Origin: Gracilaria vermiculophylla
Lineage: Eukaryota; Rhodophyta; Florideophyceae; Gracilariales; Gracilariaceae
Direction of reading: 5' to 3'
Assembly (NCBI GenBank): GCA_019155205.2
Contig: JAHNZQ020003150.1
Span: forward strand, 2,792,893 to 2,826,329
DNA length: 33,437 bases
The first letter of the stretch is position 1; the number at the start of each line of letters is the position of its first letter. Under the pieces are notes generated by a model. It was given only the letters and a program-made list of their open reading frames with translations, was not told where the DNA came from and searched no databases. A program made the position numbers and the translations under genes. Positions 9,834 to 18,689 of the stretch are shown here, piece by piece.

Positions 9834-12386
9834 CTAATTGCTTGTCATTTTCAAGTGCTTTTTCGCCAGCTTAAATGCCTCTGTGTACAGCCAGACATCT
9901 TCCTCATCGGTGGTGTCTACCGAGCGCGCGAGGTAGGCGTCTCTCGAAGGCGCCTTGAACTGCGGCATGTTCGCCACTTCTTGTTCGTATGTTTCACTGC
10001 CGTACTTTTGCATTTGCTCCTTTCTGCCATCCTCCGTGAGGCCCTTGTCGTACATTTCACAGAAAGCAAGCGCGTCATCGCCGGCAATAGCTTCAATGGC
10101 CTTGAGATATGCCCGAATCTCGCATGCCTCCACGAAGAAGCGCTCAAACGTCTTCACCTCGTTCTCATAGGCCTCGATGCTCGGCTTGCCAAGTTCGTAA
10201 AGCTCATCAATCTTTTCTTCGGCACTCTCGATGCCTGCCGCGCGCATGTGCGCCACGGCCATACGTCGTAGTGTGAACGATGAGGCTACCCCAGCGCCGG
10301 AGGACCTATCATTCAGGTCAATGCCAAAGGTGCCCACTTTTGAATGAAAGCCGTGATCGTGCACGTCGAAACCAAGCCCAGCCACTCCGTTGCTCTCGAT
10401 GGGAACCGGGCGCCCCAGCTTGTCCTGGAATCTCCTGAACTTGCCAATGCTGCCATAAGACGGGTGCTCTGCGACGTACGGCTTCAACTGCTGCGACACC
10501 TTGGAGCATACAATGTCCTCGCTGGTCTCGTAAGTGGGAGAGACAATGAACAAGTCGTGGAGCTTTCCGAAAAGATCGATCTTTCCGGTAGCTTCGTCAA
10601 AAGTGACCTTATTGTACTCTGCATGTTGATACTGTGCAATGCCAGCGTCGAGAAGCAAGTGCAACATGCTGTGAATCTCGACGGGCGAAGAGGCAAGGTA
10701 ACGGTATATGTCCTTCCAGATATGGTAGACCTCGATGTTTGACTGCTTGAGCGCAAACTCGGGATCGGTGATGGCATTCACCATCATTCTGGCATACATC
10801 CACGACTGTCTTCCCTTCCACGTAATTGGAGCCAGCTTCTCCATTCGGGTCGTTGCAGCGTTGATGTTGTTCTCAAATCCATACCCGAAGAGGAAAGCAG
10901 AGGCGGCCTGTCGCCAGGCGCCGTAGATGGTTCTCATGGACTCATTGAGAAGCTCTTCCTTTTTGGCCATGTTTCCTTCCTTTTCCTGATCTCCAGCCAG
11001 TCTCCTGAAGTGCAAGAACTTCAAAGTCTCTTCAAACTGCAACTTCAGCGACGCCTCGGTGGAAAGCTTGCCCTGGCGCACCGCCTCCGGGGTCTTGCCC
11101 ATCGTCCTGGCGACGGAGGCAGTCATGATGTCGTACCAGACGCGGAAGAGCTCCTCGCCGTGGCCGTGCAGCGCAAGCGCGTGCAGATGCTCGGTGGTGG
11201 CGACGCCGGGCACGCGCTGGCGCCACTCGGGCGTGAAGCCCTGGCGCGGCAGCACGCTCCTGCCGGCGGTCCTGCTAATGAGCGTGATGGCACCCTGGTA
11301 GCGCCGCTTGGCGTCCTCGGTGACCCTGTAGCCCAGCAGGCTGGCGTCGTCCTCCTCAAACAGGTGCATGACGCCGTCCAGCACGGCGAGCTGGTCCAGT
11401 CCGGACAGCCCCATGCCGCCGCTGATGACGGCCAGCCCCGGGCGCAGCAGCCCGTCCGCGCCCAGCAGCGCGCGCCGCTGGCAGTGCTCGCGGAAGTGTT
11501 CGACGTTCATGGGCTGGCAGAACATGCGCGCGTGCACGCGCACGTCGGCCACGGGGTTCTGCAGGATGGTGCCGGTGTTGAGGCGCACGAGGTCGGCCTC
11601 GAGCGCGAGCGGCGCGGCGGCGTCGGCGGCGGCGCGCGCCAGCACGAGCGGCTTGGTGGCGGGCGACAGCTTGACGTGGCTCACCTCGCACGACGGGCGC
11701 ACGGTGAGGGTGTAGAAAGGGAGCAGGCGGTCGGCCAGGCTGCGCACGATTGCGAACGTGGCGGCCTCCTCGGCGCCGGTGGTGCGGCGCAGCAGGTAGG
11801 CGATGGTGTGGTCCAGGGCGCCGTCGGCGGAGAAGGACTCGGGGCCGACGGACTTTTTGAACATGACGGCGCCCGGGAGGTTGTATTTTTTCACCTCGCG
11901 GTGGTAGGCGTGGACGTCGCGGCCGACGTAGTTTTCGTAGCGCTGCTTGTAGCTGAGAAAGTGGTTGAGGACGGAGAGGGCGGCGGCGTGGGGCGGGAGC
12001 GGGAGCGGGAAGCGGACGTCGTCCTCGAGGCCGGTGTTCATCATGCCGGTCTGGCCGGCACCGTACGGGGAGCCGAGGGCGATGGCAGGCTGCTTCTCGA
12101 GGATGGTGGTTGAGAGGCGGTATTGGGCGCCCAGGGCGGCGAGCTCGCTGAAGTGGTCGCGGAAGAGGATCATGAAGAGGACCTCGGCGTTGACCTGGAT
12201 GACGGAGCGCGGGCCGCCGCCGACGAGCACGAGATGGTGAGCTGCGGCGGCGGCGGCGGCGGCGTCATAGTTGCCGATGGACGCGGGGGAATTGGGGGAC
12301 TCAGGCGTGCTGGGGGACGCGGGCGCCGGCGGGGAGCGCTGGCGGACCGGCGGCGCGGCGGGGGCGGATGCGACAGGGGTGTCCAT
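9834..12386 (-). CDS. FAD/NAD(P)-binding protein (NAD_binding_9-like), 850 aa
   Basis: A single uninterrupted frame. The ATG at 12386 is the first ATG; the frame runs further upstream only from a TTG codon inside the presumed 5' UTR. Residues 1-50 are Pro/Ala/Ser-rich with an eight-Ala run. HLVLVGGGPRS at about residues 51-61 is a nucleotide-binding beta-alpha-beta motif. PYGAGQT near 107-113, followed by MMNTGLED, resembles the segment after the Rossmann strand in FAD-NAD(P)-binding proteins of the PF13454 type. NTGT near 269-272 and VISGGMGLSG near 320-329 look like the second nucleotide-binding part. The C-terminal 450 residues are helical and charged and have no domain I recognise. The likely role is a flavin-dependent oxidoreductase or monooxygenase; the substrate is unknown. 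The N-terminus has no clear signal peptide. Confidence 0.85.
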   Translation of the reverse strand: MDTPVASAPAAPPVRQRSPPAPASPSTPESPNSPASIGNYDAAAAAAAAHHLVLVGGGPRSVIQVNAEVLFMILFRDHFSELAALGAQYRLSTTILEKQPAIALGSPYGAGQTGMMNTGLEDDVRFPLPLPPHAAALSVLNHFLSYKQRYENYVGRDVHAYHREVKKYNLPGAVMFKKSVGPESFSADGALDHTIAYLLRRTTGAEEAATFAIVRSLADRLLPFYTLTVRPSCEVSHVKLSPATKPLVLARAAADAAAPLALEADLVRLNTGTILQNPVADVRVHARMFCQPMNVEHFREHCQRRALLGADGLLRPGLAVISGGMGLSGLDQLAVLDGVMHLFEEDDASLLGYRVTEDAKRRYQGAITLISRTAGRSVLPRQGFTPEWRQRVPGVATTEHLHALALHGHGEELFRVWYDIMTASVARTMGKTPEAVRQGKLSTEASLKLQFEETLKFLHFRRLAGDQEKEGNMAKKEELLNESMRTIYGAWRQAASAFLFGYGFENNINAATTRMEKLAPITWKGRQSWMYARMMVNAITDPEFALKQSNIEVYHIWKDIYRYLASSPVEIHSMLHLLLDAGIAQYQHAEYNKVTFDEATGKIDLFGKLHDLFIVSPTYETSEDIVCSKVSQQLKPYVAEHPSYGSIGKFRRFQDKLGRPVPIESNGVAGLGFDVHDHGFHSKVGTFGIDLNDRSSGAGVASSFTLRRMAVAHMRAAGIESAEEKIDELYELGKPSIEAYENEVKTFERFFVEACEIRAYLKAIEAIAGDDALAFCEMYDKGLTEDGRKEQMQKYGSETYEQEVANMPQFKAPSRDAYLARSVDTTDEEDVWLYTEAFKLAKKHLKMTSN

Positions 12387-12506
12387 GTGTGGGTGCGGAA
12401 AATTAGCGGAGGACGAGCGGCAAGTTATTTTGGGCGGGGCGCGGGGTGCTGCGGGCTGCGGTAGGAGCGGGGAGGGGGGGTAGGTAGGCGCGACGCGGAC
12501 GAGCGG

Positions 12507-12514
12507 CTTTATAG
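12507..12514 (-). promoter_or_regulatory. TATA box of the FAD/NAD(P)-binding protein gene
   Basis: CTATAAAG on the minus strand, about 120 bp upstream of the ATG, in very GC-rich surroundings where an AT-rich octamer stands out. Confidence 0.6.
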
Positions 12515-12647
12515 GACGGAGGCGAGGGCGCAGAACAGGGAGGCAGAGCAGGACACGCGGCGTTGTACAGCAAAAAGGAGGACGGGGGGAGGGTTGGGGG
12601 AGGACGGGGGTTTCTTCTCGGCTGCGGAGCAATTGCTGAGCAACGGT

Positions 12648-12661
12648 GGGGGGGGGGGGGG
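12648..12661 (+). repeat. G14 homopolymer
   Basis: Fourteen consecutive G residues upstream of the FAD/NAD(P)-binding protein gene. Such a run can form G-quadruplex structures and its length is liable to assembly error. Confidence 0.9.
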
Positions 12662-12890
12662 TTTCTCGGCGAGGCTAGACGGTGGGGCGGCGCGGGCGGC
12701 AAAGCATCAACGGGGCGCGCGGGGCTAACGATGACGCAGAACACGCGTAGCAGAAAAGGGAGAGCCAGATCGTTTCTACTGCGCCATTCCTGCGGCGGCG
12801 CGGGGGCGCGCGCTGCCGCTGCGCGTGCGGCGCGGCGGTGCGCAGTTGCGGCGAGCTGCGGCGCGCGCGGCGGGGGCGTGGCGCGCGCGC

Positions 12891-12965
12891 ATTGGCGCGG
12901 GATGAGCGGCGCCGCCCAATGGGCGCGCGCGCAATGGCGCGCGACGCGCTGGCGGCGTCCAATGG
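12891..12965. promoter_or_regulatory. Cluster of three CCAAT-box sequences
   Basis: ATTGG at 12891-12895 and CCAAT at 12916-12920 and 12959-12963 lie within 75 bp, each embedded in GCGC-rich sequence. They are about 380-450 bp upstream of the TATA box at 12507. Clustered CCAAT boxes are typical NF-Y targets; that these act on this gene is inference. Confidence 0.4.
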
Positions 12966-14273
12966 ACGCGCGCGTAGAAAACGGCGGCGCGTGGCGGGCG
13001 CTTTCTTGCGCTGCGCGCCCGAGCTCCCCCTGCGGCGCGCGCGCGCGCCATTTTGGCGTCGTGTGAGCGAAGACTTTGGCAAAAACTTTGTGCAAAGCTT
13101 TTTTAAAAAACATGAAAAAAGGAACGTCCAAGCGCTGCAAGCTGCGCAATCGCAAACAGTTGAGCGTGTCCAGGGATGCGAGTGTTGATTGTGGCAGAGA
13201 AAGTGCATATGTTGGTGGAAGCCATCAACAACAGTACATACCGCCCAGTAGTGCACTTCCCAATTACTGTTGGCCCTTTTCTGCAGCTTAGAGACGTCCA
13301 GCAATAGCGGCCTCATGTGACGCCAAAGCACCGCGTATGAGGCCGCTTGTCGTGTAGACACGCGAGGCGCGCCGGTCGCGCGACAAGCCCCAACGCTCAC
13401 TACGCTGTGCGATGCAACAGCGCGGCAGGCGCGCACCGCGCCTTGATCGCCATCTTGCCCTCTACACGAGCACGCGACGGGCCACCCGCCCGTGTCGCAG
13501 CCGCAGCCGCGCGCGCCCGCATCAGCGCAGCGCTGCGCCGCCCCGCGTGCGCACCAGAAAGCAGTTGAGAAACGCCGCCGCTGCTGCGCCCGTTCGCTGC
13601 ACCAGTCGCAGCAATTGCCCAGTGGGGCGCGCGCGCGGCGACATGCGCCACCGTCGCCGGTCTGCGCGCGCCAGTAACGCCACCGTCCACGAAGCAGCGG
13701 CGCGCCAGCGTGCCGTTTGCGCGCGCTCTTCGAGCACCTCCGCTGCAACACACGCGCACGCGCACGCATCTTGCTGCGCGCTGCTGCCCATGCACCTGTC
13801 GGCCGCCAACAGCCGTTTTGCACACATGGCCCCCGTCATGCGCCACCACCGCCACCACCGGCGCCCGCCTCCCCCCCCGCACCCGCCCGCCGCAAACGCG
13901 CCGTGCACCCCGCACGCCGCTCGCCGCCGAGAACATGCCGGCGTCGCTTGCCGCCTGCGCGCGCCGCCGCGCCGAATGCGCCGTTTGCACGTGATAAGGC
14001 AGCCGCGCCTCTCCGCCGCTCAGGCGCCGGCTCGCCGCACGTGTCCCCGTGCTTGCGCACAGCGCGCGCGAAGGTAAGCGCGCTTGCATCGCTGGCGGCG
14101 CGGCGCCACGCGCTGCGCTGCGCGCGTCGTGCGCCGGCGGCGCGCGCTGCGCACGGGCGGCAGAGGGGGCAAGGGGTAGGGGAGCACCGTTTGCGTTTGC
14201 GGGAAAGTTTGCTTTACTTTAGTGTGCGGTCAACAGCGGCGGCGGCCGCCGTTCAAACGGCGCTGCGCGCGCG

Positions 14274-15569
14274 CTAGAAGGCGACGACGCCTTGCGAATT
14301 CATGGGCGGCAGGTCGGTGGTGCGCTGGATCTCGGTGAGCGCCACGCCGGCGCCGCCGTCGCCCACGGCATACGCCACCAGCGTCCCAGTGAACATCTGG
14401 TACACGAAGCGGCCGTCGGACGAGATCCACAGGTCGACGGGGTTGGCGCCCGTGGCCGCCACCTCCACCGCCAGCGTCGCGCGCCCGCCCTCAAACGTGA
14501 ACGCCGACAGCGAGTTGGACCCGGTGTTGGACACCCAGAAGCGGCGCCGGTCCGGCGAGAACTGGATCCAGCACGGGTCCACCTGCCCGTCCGTCACGGA
14601 CGCGCCCACCGGCACGTCCAGCTGCACCGGCTGCAGGCGGCTGCTCGCGTCTAGACGCCACGTGGACACGGACGCCGACTGGTTGGCCGGCGCGCCGCCG
14701 TCCGCGCCCGCCAGCCCGCGCACCTCGGGCACCACGACGTACTGCACGCCGCGCGACACGATGATTTCAAAGCCGATGGCGGACGGCAGGTTGCGCCCCT
14801 GCGCGTTGTTGATTGCGGTGGATGACACGCCGCCCACGGGCTGGGCGCTGAGCAGCCCGCCGCGGCACACGCGGAAAACGACCAGCTGGTTGAGCGTGCC
14901 GGACGTCAGCGCGTTGGCGCTCGAGAACAGGTCGGACACGAGCAGCGAGCGGCGGTCGGGCGAGAACTTGAGCGCGGACGGGCGGAAGGCGAGCGTGCGC
15001 TCGCTTCCGCGCAGCGGCTTGAGCTTGCCGGAGCTCAGCAGCACGTAGGCGGACAGCACGCCGCGCTGCGTGAAGGCGTCGTCAAAGTCGCCGTCGGCGT
15101 CGACGCTGGCCACGTACACGAGGCGGCCGGCGATGGCGATGGAGTTGGGCCCGAAGCCGGCCACCGGCTGCACGTGCACCAGGCGCAGGCTGAAGTCGCG
15201 CCCGACGCGGAAGACGGACACGGAGGCGCTGCCGGCGTTGACGGCGAGCACGAAGCGGCGGTCAGCGGTGAGCACAACGGAGAAGGCGGAGAAGAGCGGG
15301 TCGAAGCCCATGTTGAGGTTGACGATGGCGCCCTTGCCTCCCGTTTGCACGGCGGGGTCCAGCAGCTGCAGCGTGCCGTCGCGGCGGCGTGCGTACGTGA
15401 CGAGCGTGTTGGCGGTGAGGTTGTTGGACATGGCGTACACGGCGCCCACGAACTCGCGCTTGGGGGCGGCGGCAGCGGCGGCGGCGGCGGCTTGCGCGGG
15501 CAGCACGGTGGCGACGCACAGCAGGCAGGCGGCCGCCAGCGCGGCGGTGAATTTGGACATGCGCAGCAT
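14274..15569 (-). CDS. Secreted lactonase-like seven-bladed beta-propeller protein, 431 aa
   Basis: The ATG at 15569 is the first in frame; nine bases later a second ATG (MSKFTAALAAACLLCVATV) could also serve. Residues 1 to about 25 form a signal peptide ending near AQA, followed by an Ala run. The mature protein has repeated propeller strands: FVGAVYAMSN...LVTYARRRDGTLQLL, LTADRRFVLAVNAGSASVSVFRV, ALKFSPDRRSLLVSDL, WIQFSPDRRRFWVSNTGSNSLSAF and LWISSDGRFVYQMFTGTLVAYAV. The alternation of (S/T)PDGR-like turns with 'V-N-GS-S-V-F' strands is the pattern of the lactonase family (PF10282: 6-phosphogluconolactonase, carboxymuconate cyclase). Secretion argues against a pentose-phosphate role, so an extracellular lactonase or binding propeller is more likely. 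The frame is intact with high GC at third codon positions. Confidence 0.8.
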   Translation of the reverse strand: MLRMSKFTAALAAACLLCVATVLPAQAAAAAAAAAPKREFVGAVYAMSNNLTANTLVTYARRRDGTLQLLDPAVQTGGKGAIVNLNMGFDPLFSAFSVVLTADRRFVLAVNAGSASVSVFRVGRDFSLRLVHVQPVAGFGPNSIAIAGRLVYVASVDADGDFDDAFTQRGVLSAYVLLSSGKLKPLRGSERTLAFRPSALKFSPDRRSLLVSDLFSSANALTSGTLNQLVVFRVCRGGLLSAQPVGGVSSTAINNAQGRNLPSAIGFEIIVSRGVQYVVVPEVRGLAGADGGAPANQSASVSTWRLDASSRLQPVQLDVPVGASVTDGQVDPCWIQFSPDRRRFWVSNTGSNSLSAFTFEGGRATLAVEVAATGANPVDLWISSDGRFVYQMFTGTLVAYAVGDGGAGVALTEIQRTTDLPPMNSQGVVAF

Positions 15570-15655
15570 TGCTTGGGAGGCGGGGTGGACGGGACGGGGA
15601 CGGACGGGAGGCGTGGCGGACACCAATGAGGCCAGGGACGCGCGCGGTCGCGGTG

Positions 15656-15663
15656 CTTTATAC
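15656..15663 (-). promoter_or_regulatory. TATA box of the lactonase-like gene
   Basis: GTATAAAG on the minus strand about 90 bp upstream of the ATG. A transcription start some 30 bp downstream would leave the upstream TTG extension of the frame at or outside the mRNA 5' end, which supports the ATG at 15569. Confidence 0.6.
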
Positions 15664-15669
15664 GGGCGC

Positions 15670-16190
15670 GGGAGGGGGGGGAGCGCGGGGAGCTTGGGGC
15701 GGGGTGCGCGCGGCGGTTTCGACGGTGGCGGCGGCGAGGCGCGGCAGCACAGCGGGGCGGCGAGCAGCGTGTGAGCGATTGAGGGGTGTGCGCGCAGTTT
15801 CGACGGCGGCGGCGGGCGCGCGGGCGCGCGGCGCGTAAGGCGGCGTGCGCGGCGCGCGCGGCGCGCGCGGCCTGTAGGGAGGCGCGCGCGGCGCGCGCGG
15901 CGCGTGTCAAGAGAGACGGCGAGCGCACGGCGCGCGGTTTCTACGCAGCGCGCGGCGCCACGTGGGCGAGCGCGCGCTGCAGCCGCCGCGCTGCCGCCAA
16001 ATGCCTCATTGAGTCGGCGGCTGCGGCGGTGGACGCGGACGGCCGCCGCCGCCGCTGACGCAAAGTACAGCTCGGCGCAAAGCGCCGGAGCTCGTCGCCA
16101 ATGCTGCAGCTCACCGCCGCGCGCCTGGCGCTGCTGCGACCCGCCGCGCGTCGCGCAGCACTCGTCTCCACCGCGCTCTGCTCCCTTCTT
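15670..16190. other. GC-rich gene-free stretch
   Basis: Upstream flank of the lactonase-like gene, dominated by GCGC and GGCG runs. Frames on both strands are low-complexity and unsupported. Confidence 0.5.
15851..15905 (+). repeat. Short tandem repeat of GGCGCGCGC
   Basis: Two blocks of two GGCGCGCGC units (15851-15868 and 15881-15898) are separated by a 12-bp spacer and followed by a partial unit. The alternating purine-pyrimidine CG tracts could adopt Z-DNA. Confidence 0.8.
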
Positions 16191-16743
16191 TCATTTGGCC
16201 GACTGCGCCGCGCCCGCGCCCGCCTCCGCCGCCGCTTTCGGCTCCCCCGCCTGCCCCCGCCCGCACCCGCGGATCTGGTGGAACACCACCTGCCCCTTCC
16301 TCCTAAATCGCCCCGCGTACCGCTCGCACCAGAAATCGCCCGTTGCCGCCCCCGCCCCAGTCCCCGTCCCCGCCCCCTCCCGCGTCCCCTCCCGCGCCGC
16401 CGCCGCTGCCGCCGCCTCTGTCGCGCGCGTGCGCGGCGCGCTCGTGCCGCTCCAGACACTCGCCGCGGAAGGTGGAAAAGAGACAGTGGCGGCACGCGAA
16501 CAGCGCGCACTTGTGCGCGCGCGGCGCGGCACACGCGGCACGTCGCCGCGTGCGCCGCCGCGCCGTCGCGCCGCGCGCCGCTCGCGCCCGCGCCGCCGCG
16601 CTGCGTCGCCATCGCGCCTCGCCGCGCCGCCGCGCCGCTTTTGTGCGGCCGGCGGCGGCGGGCTGCGGCCGGAAGGCTTCGGCCGTTGAGCGGGGAGGAA
16701 AGGGCGTGCGTGCGCGCGCGGGCGCTGCGCGCGCGGCCTGCAT
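16191..16743 (-). pseudogene. C2H2 zinc-finger gene, apparently frameshifted
   Basis: From the ATG at 16743 a 146-codon frame (stop at 16303) is Arg/Ala-rich and then contains one good finger, CRHCLFSTFRGECLERHERAAH: Cys84, Cys87, His100, His105, spacing C-x2-C-x12-H-x4-H. After a Gly-rich linker, the +1 frame holds a second finger-like unit, WCERYAGRFRRKGQVVFHQI (Cys codon 16326-16328). It has the exact spacing C-x2-Y-x12-H-x4-C, with Tyr where the second Cys should be. That frame ends at 16191. The switch must lie between about 16330 and 16429, in the low-complexity linker. This could be a decayed gene, a sequencing error in GC-rich DNA, or an unrecognised intron. Opposite-strand frames are low-complexity. 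Confidence 0.5.
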
Positions 16744-16869
16744 GCTTGGCTTTGCAACGGGACTCTTCCTGGACGCGGCGGCTTGCCGCCGGCTGCCGTT
16801 TTGGGTTCGGCGTTTGGCGGCCGGTGGGGAGTGGGCGCCGCATGAACACGTGAGTAAATCGTCCAATGT

Positions 16870-18001
16870 GCTCGTCGGGGTTCAGAATTAGCTCCGACGA
16901 CAAGAGGTTGTGGTACATACAGCGTTCTCGGCAGACTTGCTTTGGTTGATTAACGATTGGTTTTACACGTTGTAAACCACAACGGCAAAATTATTATATA
17001 CTTATTAGTCACATGCTTGTTTGCACAAGCAATGCAAGTACGCATTGCACATGGAATGCGCTGCCAAAAGACAAACAGCCATGCTCCCCTCTGCATTATG
17101 GGCGTTGCACTAGCAGACAAACATTACGTATTGAGTTTCAAGATTCCAACTTTTCATACATCGCCGCGTTCCATTAGCAACTGCTTTCACACAAACTGTG
17201 GCAGATGATATACCATGACCAACATCGTTTCTCATCTGTACCAAAAAACTGTATTGCCCGTCTTCTCACGTTTTCATGCCTCGCTCTTATCCGGCAACGT
17301 CTTTGTCCAAACGAGAAGCCAGTTGTACCTGAACCCCTAAAATTCGGTTTGAAACATGGTATACTGTGCTTGGACCTGTTCATTTGTGTTAATGAGAACG
17401 ATGCAGCCTCCAAATGTTTGTCAACATGCTCAAACAGCTCCGAATTGCAGTCCGTCCACCGAGAGACGCACTGACCGGCAGTTGCAGAACAGCGCTGTCT
17501 TCCAAACAGCTCGCGTATTTTCCAAAATAAAAAATAAACACCGCAGCAGCTCTTTCAATATTGCGCACACGCGCGGGGGCCGCAAAAAGGCCACTTTTTG
17601 ATATCTTTGAATTACGAATAACATCACTGTTTGGCGGATTTGGCCCCCTGCACAATCTCGCGATTGAAGAAACGTTTCATTTAATTCAGGAAAACTCCGC
17701 ACACAGCGACGCGATGGGTGCCGTCCTCGAGGACTGTTGCAATGACCACTGCCACGATCGGTTCCGTCATCTACTGTGGTTCTGCTCTTGTGGCCTACGC
17801 TATTTTGACTCAGAATTGCACATGTCGGTTGCAGATACTGACACTTCAAACTAAACCAGCAACAACGCCAAAGTTTTGATCACGCAAATGATCAACCGTT
17901 GCACATCGGTTACCATCACCTAAATCAATGAACACGGGGATATCTCGTCAACCGTTTCAATGCCTCCCGTTTTTTATACTTGAGATACTGAGGTACACCT
18001 G
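16870..18001. other. Intergenic stretch
   Basis: Composition returns to average after the GC-rich block. Frames up to about 140 codons exist on the minus strand but begin with TTG and show no recognisable domain. No gene is called. Confidence 0.5.
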
Positions 18002-18685
18002 TTAAAAACCAGACGAACCACAAATATCATAAACAAGCTCGTCAATGACAATAGAAAGGTCTACATAATCATGAATTTCAAACACTTCTCCTCCGCCAGC
18101 GGCTGCCATTTCAGAACTGAATTGGACGTCGCCGAATCCAATATTCACCCAGCTCAATGAGCCCTGAGGCCCAAAGAACTGCCTGAATTTCTTAACAGAC
18201 TCCAGGGGATCGGGCCCATGGTTGTGGCGCCCGTCGCCAATCATTACAATCTTCGCCACCCCTCTGGGTGCGAGAAGCAGCTCAAAGAAACAGTATTCGA
18301 TACCGCCGGCAATGACCGTGCGGCCATCTTTCCGGAATAACGTGTTTTGAACTGCCCTAAGAAACTGTTCGTGATCTTCAGTTTGAGCAGAGATTGGATA
18401 GCGTTGCGCACCATACTGTACAGCGGAGAAAGAAGCATTGCGAATGCCTGATAAAATAGATGCGACATCAAGCACGAAATCTTTCTGGAGGCCAAATTCA
18501 GAGTCACTCACCGAGCCACTTCCATCAATGGCAAAGCAAACATTGACAGCGCACTGGCTGTTGCGGACTTCATTTCGAACCGTTGTGGGAGCGGAGTCTG
18601 TGCTGTGAACCGTAGCCGACGCTGTGAGCACATTGCATAGGCATCCTAAGAACACGGTTGCCGAGAACAAAGTACTCAATTTCAT
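18002..18685 (-). CDS. Secreted von Willebrand factor A domain protein (vWA-1), 227 aa
   Basis: ATG at 18685. Residues 1 to about 23 are a signal peptide (MKLSTLFSATVFLGCLCNVL). A single vWA domain fills the rest: CAVNVCFAIDGSGSVS gives the metal-ion-dependent adhesion site (MIDAS) motif D54-G-S56-G-S58. Thr123 in GRTVIAGG and Asp151 in MIGDGRHNHG supply the other ligands. Cys45, Cys50, Cys132 and Cys222 are shared with the paralogue at 22473-23162, so disulphides tying the N- and C-termini are likely. There is no transmembrane segment after the signal peptide, so the product should be secreted. vWA domains bind protein or carbohydrate ligands through the MIDAS metal; the ligand here is unknown. 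CAATATATTTG about 70-80 bp upstream may be its TATA element. Confidence 0.85.
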   Translation of the reverse strand: MKLSTLFSATVFLGCLCNVLTASATVHSTDSAPTTVRNEVRNSQCAVNVCFAIDGSGSVSDSEFGLQKDFVLDVASILSGIRNASFSAVQYGAQRYPISAQTEDHEQFLRAVQNTLFRKDGRTVIAGGIEYCFFELLLAPRGVAKIVMIGDGRHNHGPDPLESVKKFRQFFGPQGSLSWVNIGFGDVQFSSEMAAAGGGEVFEIHDYVDLSIVIDELVYDICGSSGF

Positions 18686-18689
18686 TTCT

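Larger units (their letters stand above)
12640..14273. other. GC- and CpG-rich intergenic region
   Basis: This lies between the 3' end of the lactonase-like gene and the promoter of the FAD/NAD(P)-binding protein gene, both minus-strand. Many long overlapping frames exist on both strands, but they are Arg/Ala/Pro-rich, often start at TTG and look like products of high GC. About 13.07-13.33 kb is an island of ordinary composition. I see no supported gene. Confidence 0.55.

Noticed and set aside
11010..12113. 367-codon plus-strand frame
   Set aside because: It is the antisense shadow of the FAD/NAD(P)-binding gene; its Gly/Ala/Val/His-rich composition shows no domain.
12675..14089. Long overlapping frames of up to 382 codons on both strands
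   Set aside because: They are Arg/Ala/Pro-rich, several start at TTG, and they overlap each other on both strands, as expected when stop codons are rare in GC-rich DNA.
17430..17849. 139-codon minus-strand frame
   Set aside because: It starts with TTG, has no recognisable motif, and other frames of similar length overlap it.
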